From Candidatus Woesearchaeota archaeon (GTDB lineage Archaea > Nanobdellota > Nanobdellia > Woesearchaeales > WJKV01), in NCBI GenBank assembly GCA_019322855.1, contig JAHWIA010000016.1:1-11528 (forward strand): DNA of 11,528 nt, in the 5' to 3' direction. Position 1 is the first letter of the stretch. Each line of letters opens with the position of its first letter. The notes below the pieces were generated by a model. It had not been told where the DNA came from and did no database searches. It saw nothing but the letters and a program-made list of their open reading frames with translations. Below, piece after piece: positions 6,830 to 11,528 of this stretch. A program made the translations under genes and the position numbers.

Positions 6830-8125
6830 ATGGCAGCACAAAAACCACACATCAACATCGTCTTCATCGGACACGTTGATCACGGTAAGAGTACAACAGT
6901 TGGTAGGCTGATGTTTGACAGCGGTGCTATCGACGAAAACACTATGAGAAAACTGAAAGAAAAAGCACAGCAGCTAGGTAAGGCTGGCTTTGAATTCGCA
7001 TATGTTATGGACAACCTGAAGGAAGAACAGGAAAGAGGAGTTACAATCGACTTGGCTCACAAGAAATTCGAGACTCCGAAATACTACTTTACAATAATCG
7101 ACGCACCTGGTCACAGAGACTTTGTCAAGAATATGATCACTGGTGCAGCACAAGCAGACGTTGCTTGTCTAGTAGTTGCAGCTAACGACGGAGTAAACGC
7201 TCAGACAAAGGAACACGTTTTCCTGAGCAGAACACTTGGTGTAAAGCAGATGTTGGTTGCAGTCAACAAGATGGACCTTCAGCAGTACAGCGAGCAGAGA
7301 TACAACGAAGTTGTAAAAGAAGTTCAGGACTTGCTGAAGACTGTTGGTTATGATACCAGCAAGATTCCATTTGTCCCTTTAGCATCATTGCCAGGAGATA
7401 ATGTTGCTAAGAAATCTGACAAGATGCCTTGGTACACAGGCCCTACATTGCTTGAGTTGCTAGACCAGGCAATCCAAGAACCTGAAAAACCAACAGGCCT
7501 TCCATTGAGACTGCCTGTACAGGAAGTCTACAACATCAAGGGTATCGGTGTTGTTCCAGTCGGAAGAGTCGAGACAGGCGTAATCAAGGTTAATGACAAG
7601 ATAATTGCTGTTCCTGGAAGAGAAGGTAAGGGCAAGTCTGGAGAAGTCAAGAGTATTGAGATGCATCACGAAATGATGCAGAAGGCAGAACCGGGCGACA
7701 ATATCGGTTTCAACGTAAGAGGCATGGAAAAGAGAGACCTTGCAAGAGGAGACGTTATCGGACATCCTGATAATGTTCCAACTGTTGCAGAGGAATTCAC
7801 AGCGCAGATAATCGTGCTTGACCATCCGAGCGTTGTTACAGTCGGTTACACACCTGTATTCCACATACACACATCACAAGTTGCATGTCAGTTCGTGGAA
7901 TTGATCGAGAAGATCAACACATCAACAGGAGAGGTTACAGAAAAGAACCCTGACTTCTTGAAGAGAGGAGACGCAGCTAGGGTAAGATTGAAGCCTATGC
8001 AGCCTGTTGTAATCGAGACAAAGGCAGAGATTCCGCAGATGAGCAGCTTCGCAGTAAGAGACAGCGGTTCAACTGTTGCTGCAGGTATGTGTATCGAAGT
8101 CAAGAAGAAAGACTTGGCTAAATAA
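6830..8125 (+). CDS. tuf: Translation elongation factor EF-1A
   Basis: Archaeal EF-1A, the GTPase that delivers aminoacyl-tRNA to the ribosome; 431 residues, full length. Motifs: G1 GHVDHGKS (14-21), EERGVTID in its variant form QERGVTID (67-74), G3 DAPGH (91-95), G4 NKMD (146-149), followed by the two beta-barrel domains with GIGVVPVGRVETG and the C-terminal QTxxxV-type region. In archaea one EF-1A often also serves aRF1 and the ribosome rescue factor aPelota; this is family knowledge and is not shown here. It has its own promoter and is followed by S10, the usual archaeal pair. Confidence 0.97.
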   Translation: MAAQKPHINIVFIGHVDHGKSTTVGRLMFDSGAIDENTMRKLKEKAQQLGKAGFEFAYVMDNLKEEQERGVTIDLAHKKFETPKYYFTIIDAPGHRDFVKNMITGAAQADVACLVVAANDGVNAQTKEHVFLSRTLGVKQMLVAVNKMDLQQYSEQRYNEVVKEVQDLLKTVGYDTSKIPFVPLASLPGDNVAKKSDKMPWYTGPTLLELLDQAIQEPEKPTGLPLRLPVQEVYNIKGIGVVPVGRVETGVIKVNDKIIAVPGREGKGKSGEVKSIEMHHEMMQKAEPGDNIGFNVRGMEKRDLARGDVIGHPDNVPTVAEEFTAQIIVLDHPSVVTVGYTPVFHIHTSQVACQFVELIEKINTSTGEVTEKNPDFLKRGDAARVRLKPMQPVVIETKAEIPQMSSFAVRDSGSTVAAGMCIEVKKKDLAK

Positions 8126-8150
8126 TTTTATTTTTTTTAATTAATTTTTA
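8126..8150 (+). terminator. T-rich stretch after EF-1A
   Basis: An almost pure A/T run containing TTTTATTTTTTTT and AATTAATTTTT directly follows the EF-1A stop. It fits an archaeal oligo-T terminator, possibly leaky, since S10 lies only 66 nt after EF-1A. TTAATTAATTTTTA could alternatively act as a weak TATA element for S10. Confidence 0.45.
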
Positions 8151-8151
8151 T

Positions 8152-8170
8152 GGTGAACTGCACGTTCATC
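8152..8170 (+). other. Short hairpin between EF-1A and S10
   Basis: GGTGAAC (8152-8158) pairs with GTTCATC (8164-8170) around the loop TGCAC, 7 bp with one G-U. It lies between the T-rich tract and the S10 ribosome binding site (about 8175-8182). It may protect the processed S10 5' end or tune its translation; that is inference only. Confidence 0.35.
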
Positions 8171-8191
8171 GTATGGTAGGAGAGAACGACA

Positions 8192-8500
8192 ATGCAAAAA
8201 GCAAGAATCAAATTGGCAAGCACAGACATCAACAAGGTCAACATGGTCTGTGATTACATTGCGAACATAGCAGAAAAAACAGGCGTAGTCATAAGAGGTC
8301 CGATTCCATTGCCTACCAAGAAACTGAGGATAACAACAAGAAAATCTCCGTGCGGTGACGGAAAAGCTACTTTTGAAAATTATGAAATGAGAATCCATAA
8401 GAGACTGATAGATCTCGGCATGGACGAAAGAGCTTTGAGATTGGTGATGAAAGTGCCTATTCCTGAGAACTTCAACATCGAAATCGAGATGCTTGAATAG
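8192..8500 (+). CDS. rps10: Ribosomal protein S10
   Basis: Small-subunit protein S10 (uS10), 102 residues, the normal archaeal length. It shows the N-terminal MQKARIKLASTD strand, the signature region GPIPLPTKKLRITTRKSPCG (36-55) and EMRIHKRLIDL (65-75). The signature loop reaches into the 30S head near uS3 and uS14. GGTAGGAG at 8175-8182 is the ribosome binding site. It lies downstream of EF-1A, as in most archaea, and converges with the glycosylase gene with a 5-nt gap. Confidence 0.96.
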   Translation: MQKARIKLASTDINKVNMVCDYIANIAEKTGVVIRGPIPLPTKKLRITTRKSPCGDGKATFENYEMRIHKRLIDLGMDERALRLVMKVPIPENFNIEIEMLE

Positions 8501-8505
8501 AAATT

Positions 8506-9132
8506 CTATTTCAAAACCTTGCCTGTTTCCTGAAACCATAGATATAGGTCCAGTTCTGCGAGGTTAAGTTGTGTTTTTTGTGCGATTGTTCTTAGCTTGT
8601 CTTCGATTTCTATGTATGATTTAGGCGTCATTGTCTTCGGTCTTTGTATAAGATTGTGTTTTGTCAGGATGTCTACTATGTGGAAATCTACAATGGCAAA
8701 ATTATCGTAACCAATATTTCTTAGAAAATGGCTGGCCTCTTTCAAGCCAAGGCCTTTGATGTTCTTTACAATGTATTGCCTTAGTTCTTCTTCGTCATCG
8801 TACTTATTTAATATTCTATTGATTTGCTTGTGCTTTCTAGCTTCGACTATGTATTTTGCTCTTATATTTGGAAAACGATAGCCCAGTTGTTTTAGTTTGT
8901 TTGATAATTGTTTTTCTGTAAGTGTAAGAAAACCATTACCAATCTTATTCTGCAGGTCAAGGCTTCTTTCTGCATTGAAATTAGCAGCTAATATGCAGAA
9001 GCACAGCTCTTGGAACAGCTGTTTGTTATTTTGCTTGTTTTTTATTTCTTTGAACTCCTTGATTCTAGTGTCTATTACTTTCTTTGTGCTTGTTTTCTTT
9101 AACTTGTTGATTTCAGACAATAGCTGTTTCAT
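8506..9132 (-). CDS. ogg: Archaeal 8-oxoguanine DNA glycosylase/AP lyase (Ogg2 type)
   Basis: A 208-residue HhH-GPD glycosylase that removes 8-oxoguanine opposite C and nicks the abasic site. The helix-hairpin-helix GLGLKEASHFLRNIG (127-141) carries the catalytic Lys131, and FAIVDFHIVD carries Asp149; both positions closely match the Lys129/Asp147 pair of the Methanocaldococcus jannaschii enzyme. The ending ELDLYLWFQETGKVLK, with the C-terminal lysine, is the Ogg2 hallmark used to recognise the damaged base. The Fe-S cluster of the Nth/MutY relatives is absent, as expected for Ogg2. TATA-like AATATAAAAAA at 9154-9164, about 26 nt upstream of the ATG, suggests a leaderless mRNA. It lies just downstream of the superoxide reductase operon on the same strand, which fits an oxidative-damage role. 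Confidence 0.93.
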   Translation of the reverse strand: MKQLLSEINKLKKTSTKKVIDTRIKEFKEIKNKQNNKQLFQELCFCILAANFNAERSLDLQNKIGNGFLTLTEKQLSNKLKQLGYRFPNIRAKYIVEARKHKQINRILNKYDDEEELRQYIVKNIKGLGLKEASHFLRNIGYDNFAIVDFHIVDILTKHNLIQRPKTMTPKSYIEIEDKLRTIAQKTQLNLAELDLYLWFQETGKVLK

Positions 9133-9153
9133 TTGAGATAAAAGAAAAGAAGG

Positions 9154-9164
9154 AATATAAAAAA
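9154..9164 (-). promoter_or_regulatory. TATA box of the ogg gene
   Basis: Read on the minus strand this is TTTTTTATATT, centred about 26 nt upstream of the ogg ATG at 9132 and just after the superoxide reductase stop codon. It gives ogg its own start even though it follows the redox operon by only 33 nt. Confidence 0.5.
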
Positions 9165-9165
9165 C

Positions 9166-9543
9166 TTAACTTTTCCACAGGCCGTGCACATTGCAGTATT
9201 CTCTTGCCTCTACTTCGTGCTCATCCTTCACATTGAACTCTGCCTCTGGCTTTTCGCCTGGCGACAAGAATTTTCTGTGGGATTCTCCGCCTGCAAAAAC
9301 CTGTATCCATTCAATGTAGTGCTTGTCTTCCATTGGATGAGGTTTTGCACCCACTTTCACTTTAATTCCATTCTCTGTCTTTTCTATAACAGGCACGTGC
9401 TTTTCCTGTCCTTCATCTTCTGTCTTCTCTTCCTGCAAAGTCATTGGTTTTCCGCAGCACACGAGCTCTCCCACACCTGTGTGCAATACTTCCACAATAT
9501 TGCCGCAGACTTCGCATTTGTATATCTGGTTCAGTTCAGTCAT
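9166..9543 (-). CDS. Desulfoferrodoxin-type superoxide reductase (two-iron SOR)
   Basis: Reduces superoxide to hydrogen peroxide in the cytosol without producing oxygen, typical of anaerobes. Residues 1-36 are a desulforedoxin domain with Cys10, Cys13, Cys29 and Cys30 (CEVC and CC) binding a rubredoxin-like iron. Residues about 40-125 are the catalytic domain: EKHVPVIE with Glu47, Lys48 and His49, then His69, His75, Cys117 and His120 (CNVH), the complete Fe(His)4Cys site plus the conserved Lys and Glu. Length, 125 residues, is standard. Its ATG overlaps the stop of the ferritin-like gene (ATGA), so the two are translationally coupled. Electron donor not visible; rubredoxin is usual. Confidence 0.96.
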   Translation of the reverse strand: MTELNQIYKCEVCGNIVEVLHTGVGELVCCGKPMTLQEEKTEDEGQEKHVPVIEKTENGIKVKVGAKPHPMEDKHYIEWIQVFAGGESHRKFLSPGEKPEAEFNVKDEHEVEAREYCNVHGLWKS

Positions 9544-9827
9544 TTTTTGCCCAGCTCCTCTTCTACTTCTTTCCTGCCTTCTTCAAGCTCTTTTACTTGT
9601 TCCTTATCTATCTTTAGCAATAAAGTTTGGAACTCTCCGACATGCGTCTTTTCTTCCTTTGCAACATCAAGCAGGATAGCTTTTATGTCCTTGTTCTTGG
9701 TCATTGCTGCCAATTGCTCGTACAAGGATACTGCGTCTAATTCTGCAATTATCGCAATCCTCAAGACTTCCTTGTCTATGTTCTCTTTACTGATTTTGCT
9801 CAATTCTACTGGTATTTTTGATAACAT
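9540..9827 (-). CDS. Half-ferritin-like (rubrerythrin/encapsulated-ferritin-like) protein
   Basis: A 95-residue protein of two predicted helices plus a charged C-terminal helix. Possible iron ligands are Glu29 (IIAELDAVSLYEQL) and Glu59 with His62 (KEEKTHVGEF). The spacing, Glu, 30 residues to Glu, then xxHis, equals that of encapsulated ferritins (EncFtn), in which two-helix subunits pair to complete a di-iron ferroxidase site. A full rubrerythrin or ferritin would be longer and carry four helices in one chain. It may store iron or detoxify peroxide made by the neighbouring superoxide reductase. AGGAGGTTAG at 9831-9841, overlapping the upstream gene's stop, is the ribosome binding site. No encapsulin shell gene is seen in this window. 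The superfamily is clear; the subfamily is inferred. Confidence 0.8.
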   Translation of the reverse strand: MLSKIPVELSKISKENIDKEVLRIAIIAELDAVSLYEQLAAMTKNKDIKAILLDVAKEEKTHVGEFQTLLLKIDKEQVKELEEGRKEVEEELGKK

Positions 9828-9838
9828 TTTCTAACCTC

Positions 9839-10264
9839 CTATAGTATTGTGCTCAAAAAAATTATTAACGCTGCGATGAAAAACAAGATGTCCTCGGCCA
9901 ATGATCTCCATGAGATAGGCATCTTGATGTTCGCGCCGAAACATCCGCAGTTCTCTATCTTCTTTTTCTTTACCAATGCAGTTGCTACCATTGTGCCGAA
10001 CAATATCGCCATCAATATTGTAATGAATGAGTAGAACTGCAGATAGAAGCCTATGATCAGGATAACACCGACAATCATCTCAATGAACGGTAGTGCATAT
10101 GCAAAAGGCTTGCCGTACTTTCTTGCAAGCTCATTGAACTGGGCAACTGTCAGCCAGAACGCATTCAGGTTAAGCACTTTCATGAAGCCTGAGAATACAA
10201 GAAAAGCTCCCACTATTATCCTTAATACAAGTATGAATGTAGGATCAAATAAAAACACATGCAT
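9839..10264 (-). CDS. MauE/DoxX-family redox-associated membrane protein
   Basis: A four-helix membrane protein of about 141 residues; helices at roughly 11-30, 56-75, 78-98 and 122-141. A NCGCFG motif near residue 106 lies between helices 3 and 4; this double-cysteine loop is typical of MauE/DoxX relatives thought to handle thiols or disulfides at the membrane. It heads the operon with the ferritin-like protein and superoxide reductase. In Mycobacterium a DoxX protein forms a membrane complex with superoxide dismutase and a thiol enzyme, so this operon may be an archaeal parallel (inference). Start is uncertain among GTG 10267, ATG 10264 and GTG 10258; GAGGGTGAT lies directly before and over these codons. 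Confidence 0.82.
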   Translation of the reverse strand: MHVFLFDPTFILVLRIIVGAFLVFSGFMKVLNLNAFWLTVAQFNELARKYGKPFAYALPFIEMIVGVILIIGFYLQFYSFITILMAILFGTMVATALVKKKKIENCGCFGANIKMPISWRSLAEDILFFIAALIIFLSTIL

Positions 10265-10280
10265 CACCCTCTTGTTTTTT

Positions 10281-10308
10281 TATAAAAGTTATGATATGTA
10301 TATAAAAG
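10281..10308 (-). promoter_or_regulatory. Promoter of the redox operon
   Basis: Two copies of CTTTTATA (minus strand), at 10281-10288 and 10301-10308, stand 20 nt apart. The distal one is placed to start transcription near 10277, giving a leader of about 13 nt with a GAGGGTGAT site. The proximal one would suit only the most internal start codon. Confidence 0.5.
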
Positions 10309-10324
10309 ACTTTTGTTTGGGTTG

Positions 10325-10350
10325 ATTTATTTTCTATATGGAAAATAAAT
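10325..10350. repeat. Perfect 10-bp inverted repeat between two promoters
   Basis: ATTTATTTTC (10325-10334) and GAAAATAAAT (10341-10350) are exact inverted copies around TATATG. The site is about 17 bp upstream of the distal TATA element of the redox operon and 14 bp upstream of the tRNA TATA box. That location suits a dimeric activator or redox regulator. A/T-richness lowers the significance, but 10 of 10 matched positions in a 26-bp site is notable. Confidence 0.5.
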
Positions 10351-10363
10351 AATTAGAAAAAAG

Positions 10364-10372
10364 CTTTATAAA
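10364..10372 (+). promoter_or_regulatory. TATA box of the nested tRNA locus
   Basis: CTTTATAAA, preceded by AAAAAG, is centred about 29 nt before the first base of the outer tRNA (10397). No second TATA-like element lies between the outer 5' part and the inner tRNA, so the whole locus probably comes from this promoter as one precursor. Confidence 0.7.
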
Positions 10373-10457
10373 CAGTTCCTCTTTCTGGATACTTATGCCG
10401 GCGTGGCACAATCTGGTACTGCGCAAGACTGGAAATCTTGTTTCCTTCGGGATACGT

Positions 10458-10578
10458 ACCAAATTCTGCAGGCATGCCGCAGTGGCACAACCTGGTACTG
10501 CGCAAGACTGGAAATCTTGTTTCCTTCGGGATATCCCGGTTCAAATCCGGGCTGCGGCGTATTAAGGCAGAATTTGGT
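10458..10578 (+). repeat. 12-nt inverted repeat flanking the inner tRNA
   Basis: ACCAAATTCTGC (10458-10469) is the exact reverse complement of GCAGAATTTGGT (10567-10578). The copies lie 6 nt before and 7 nt after the inner tRNA. In RNA they would form a 12-bp helix joining the outer 5' part to the outer 3' part with the inner tRNA looped out. A further 8-bp complementarity, CGGGATAC (10448-10455) with GTATCCCG (10609-10616), sits at the presumed splice junction but competes with the T stem. Confidence 0.7.
10476..10559 (+). tRNA. tRNA-Ser(GGA), complete, nested inside the outer tRNA
   Basis: A complete class II serine tRNA of 84 nt. Acceptor GCCGCAG/CTGCGGC (7/7), D arm GCA/TGC, anticodon stem CAAGA/TCTTG with loop CTGGAAA (anticodon GGA at 10510-10512, reading UCC and UCU), variable arm TCC-TTCG-GGA, T arm CCCGG-TTCAAAT-CCGGG, discriminator G, as expected for archaeal serine. 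The 3' CCA is not encoded. It has no TATA box of its own and probably uses the promoter at 10364. It is 50/51 identical to the outer 5' part over D arm, anticodon arm and variable arm. Confidence 0.93.
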
Positions 10579-10585
10579 TGTACAC

Positions 10586-10606
10586 CGAAAACCCCTTGGG
10601 TTTTCG
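10586..10606 (+). other. 9-bp hairpin in the tRNA intervening sequence
   Basis: CGAAAACCC and GGGTTTTCG pair over 9 bp around the loop CTT, between the inverted repeat and the outer T arm. Together with the 12-bp and 8-bp helices it would build a three-way junction near the 3' splice point. It could also be a remnant of another tRNA's anticodon or variable arm; it has no normal 7-nt anticodon loop with U33. Confidence 0.55.
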
Positions 10607-10642
10607 CTGTATCCCGGTTCAAATCCGGGCGCCGGCGTTAAT

Positions 10643-10652
10643 CTTAAATATT
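10643..10652 (+). promoter_or_regulatory. TATA-like element before the 10673 gene
   Basis: CTTAAATATT begins 5 nt after the outer tRNA ends and is centred about 25 nt upstream of the ATG at 10673, which favours that start and a leaderless message over the ATG at 10658. Confidence 0.4.
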
Positions 10653-10672
10653 CAATTATGATTCTTCAGAGA

Positions 10673-11200
10673 ATGCCTGAACTTGAGTTTATTACAGACG
10701 GAAGTGATTTTTTCTATTGCTTAGATAATCATTTAGAAGGCAGTCATTTTCTTCCTTTCAAGTTTGAATACATGTTTGGACACTTGTATATAACGCCTGC
10801 ATTTTCTTGCACAGAGATTGCAGACAATAGTCCTCCTGGTTTAGGGGATGTTTGCAGAGATGAATCATTGAGTGACGCAGAAGCGAAGAAAAAAGCAACT
10901 GAATTGTGGGAAAAACATGATCAACTGGTAGATCTTCTCCTGCATGAACTTGAAAAAGGACTTCCTCCTGGAACTAGATTTGTGGAATATTGCAGAGGAC
11001 AGGGCGAAAGATTCAAAGAATTCTTCTACGACGCACTGGCAAAAGGGCTGAAACTGGACGGATCAATGATGCCCTTCGGCATAATAAACCCTGAAGGCAG
11101 AATGAAGAAAACAGTCCAAAAAAGAGGCTATGTAAAACGGCTGTTTCCAGGAACACCAGAAAAAGGCATTCTACAAGAAGTACATTATCTGGGACTTTGA
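10673..11200 (+). CDS. Unrecognised 175-aa soluble protein
   Basis: I do not recognise this family. The frame is open from 10403 through the tRNA locus, but that part is not coding. Plausible starts are ATG 10658 and ATG 10673; the TATA-like CTTAAATATT at 10643-10652 favours 10673 (MPELEFITDGSD). Cysteines fall near residues 16, 46, 62 and 104. A charged helix (SDAEAKKKATELWEKHDQLV, about 67-86) leads into a leucine-rich amphipathic segment, and the C-terminal half is basic (EGRMKKTVQKRGYVKRLF). No signal peptide or membrane helix is seen. It converges with the next gene; the stops are 2 nt apart. Confidence 0.65.
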   Translation: MPELEFITDGSDFFYCLDNHLEGSHFLPFKFEYMFGHLYITPAFSCTEIADNSPPGLGDVCRDESLSDAEAKKKATELWEKHDQLVDLLLHELEKGLPPGTRFVEYCRGQGERFKEFFYDALAKGLKLDGSMMPFGIINPEGRMKKTVQKRGYVKRLFPGTPEKGILQEVHYLGL

Positions 11201-11202
11201 GA

Positions 11203-11528
11203 TTATTTGTATAGAGAAACAGTTACGACACCTTGGAGATTTAATTCTTCTGTGCCTTTTGGCTTTTCAGGACAAGTCACAGTTAGATTAATTTTGACTA
11301 TTTCATTTGGATTCGCGTTTTTAGGGGCTGAGATTGTCATATAATCTTTGATCTCTCCTTCAATATTAGTTCTTACATTAATTCCGTACGTTGCATCATT
11401 TGAAATATTTATATACCTTGTATGAGTTCCGCCCGAGGTAATTGATCCTATTTGTAGAATAGGTTCTGTATCTTTATTTATGCCTTCTATTTTACTAAAA
11501 CAAGTCGCATTAACTTTAAATTCTTTTT
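11203..11528 (-). CDS. C-terminal fragment of a probable secreted beta-rich protein
   Basis: The minus strand is open without a stop from the right edge to TAA at 11203-11205, giving 107 residues of C-terminus. The composition is rich in Thr, Asn, Ile and Val with alternating hydrophobic residues, for example IVKINLTVTCPEKPKG and the final LNLQGVVTVSLYK, as in Ig-like or S-layer-type beta-sandwich domains. It contains N-x-S/T sequons (NAT, NIS, NLT), which would suit a glycosylated surface protein. Two cysteines are visible. I cannot name the family, and the N-terminus lies outside the window. Confidence 0.6.
   Translation of the reverse strand, partial: KEFKVNATCFSKIEGINKDTEPILQIGSITSGGTHTRYINISNDATYGINVRTNIEGEIKDYMTISAPKNANPNEIVKINLTVTCPEKPKGTEELNLQGVVTVSLYK

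Larger units (their letters stand above)
10397..10637 (+). tRNA. Outer tRNA-Ser(GGA), interrupted by 157 nt that contain another tRNA
   Basis: The 5' part (10397-10454) has acceptor strand GCCGGCG, a D arm with GCA/TGC and TGGT in its loop, an anticodon arm CAAGA/TCTTG with anticodon GGA at 10431-10433, and a variable arm TCC-TTCG-GGA. It lacks a T arm. The 3' part (10612-10637) supplies the T arm CCCGG-TTCAAAT-CCGGG and acceptor strand CGCCGGC, pairing 7/7 with GCCGGCG, plus discriminator G637. Joined at 10454/10612 (ambiguous by 2 nt because TA is repeated) they make an 84-nt class II serine tRNA, the same length as the inner one. Compared with the inner acceptor, pairs 5-68 and 6-67 differ on both strands in a compensatory way, so the two outer parts belong together. 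No CCA is encoded. Whether the outer RNA is joined is unknown; a canonical bulge-helix-bulge was not found. It may be a disrupted gene. Confidence 0.6.

Noticed and set aside
9184..9834. 216-codon plus-strand frame opposite superoxide reductase and the ferritin-like gene
   Set aside because: It is antisense to two proteins with complete metal-binding motifs, has a Cys/Phe/Ser-rich unstructured translation and no promoter or ribosome binding site.
10325..10350. Intrinsic terminator for the unit to its left or right
   Set aside because: No gene ends near it on either strand; both flanking genes start away from it, and the hairpin stem is nearly all A/T.
10567..10637. A third, independent tRNA at the 3' end of the locus
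   Set aside because: GGCAGAATTTGGT resembles a D arm and the T arm is perfect, but there is no 5' acceptor strand next to it that pairs with CGCCGGC, and the 9-bp hairpin has no valid anticodon loop. The matching acceptor strand is at 10397-10403.
10403..10657. Coding sequence extending the 10673 gene upstream through the tRNA region
   Set aside because: The segment is tRNA sequence on the same strand; the repeated peptide in the translation only reflects the duplicated tRNA body. A TATA-like element and in-frame ATGs lie after the tRNA.
1..11528. CRISPR array, insertion sequence or integrase-bounded island
   Set aside because: I looked for spaced direct repeats, transposase or integrase motifs and att-like tRNA duplications bounding an island. 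The only duplications are the tRNA segments and the L7Ae tail, and no mobility gene is present.

Overview
The window reads as archaeal chromosome. It carries archaeal/eukaryotic-type translation genes (L7Ae, S28e, L24e, EF-2, EF-1A, S10). Promoters are TATA boxes about 25-29 nt upstream of start codons, and many of the mRNAs look leaderless. There is also a TtuA/Ncs6-type tRNA thiolase, a DUF5654 membrane protein and an archaeal Ogg2-type glycosylase. Gene density, very small intergenic gaps and lysine/glutamate-rich ribosomal protein extensions fit a DPANN-type archaeon (Woesearchaeota/Pacearchaeota-like). That placement is inference; no rRNA is present to settle it.

Layout. Positions 1-127 hold the N-terminus of an unknown minus-strand gene, divergent from the tRNA 2-thiolation enzyme (208-1086). 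A two-helix DUF5654 membrane protein (minus) and an unrecognised 179-aa protein (plus) follow. A lipoprotein-type serpin with an intact inhibitory hinge and predicted Lys P1 (1961-3208, minus) diverges from a translation operon: L7Ae, S28e, L24e and EF-2 (3410-6702). EF-1A and S10 (6830-8500) form the next unit. On the minus strand come an 8-oxoguanine DNA glycosylase (8506-9132) and a compact redox operon, transcribed in the order MauE/DoxX membrane protein, half-ferritin-like protein, two-iron superoxide reductase (10264 down to 9166). These genes suggest handling of superoxide, iron and oxidised guanine.

The most unusual part is 10397-10637. A complete tRNA-Ser(GGA) gene (10476-10559) sits inside a second tRNA-Ser(GGA) gene whose 5' part (10397-10454) and 3' part (10612-10637) are separated by 157 nt. 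The outer acceptor ends pair 7/7 with each other and differ from the inner stem by compensatory base-pair changes. The two inner flanks carry a perfect 12-nt inverted repeat around the inner tRNA. Excision of the inner tRNA by RNase P and tRNase Z would leave two outer half-tRNAs held together by that repeat, which resembles the split tRNAs of Nanoarchaeum. I could not find a canonical bulge-helix-bulge, so a broken outer gene is a live alternative.

Other regulatory structure: the L7Ae mRNA has a long folded leader with a possible kink-turn, suggesting L7Ae autoregulation, and a perfect 10-bp inverted repeat lies between the redox operon promoter and the tRNA promoter. The window ends with an unrecognised 175-aa protein and the C-terminus of a probable secreted beta-rich protein on the minus strand.
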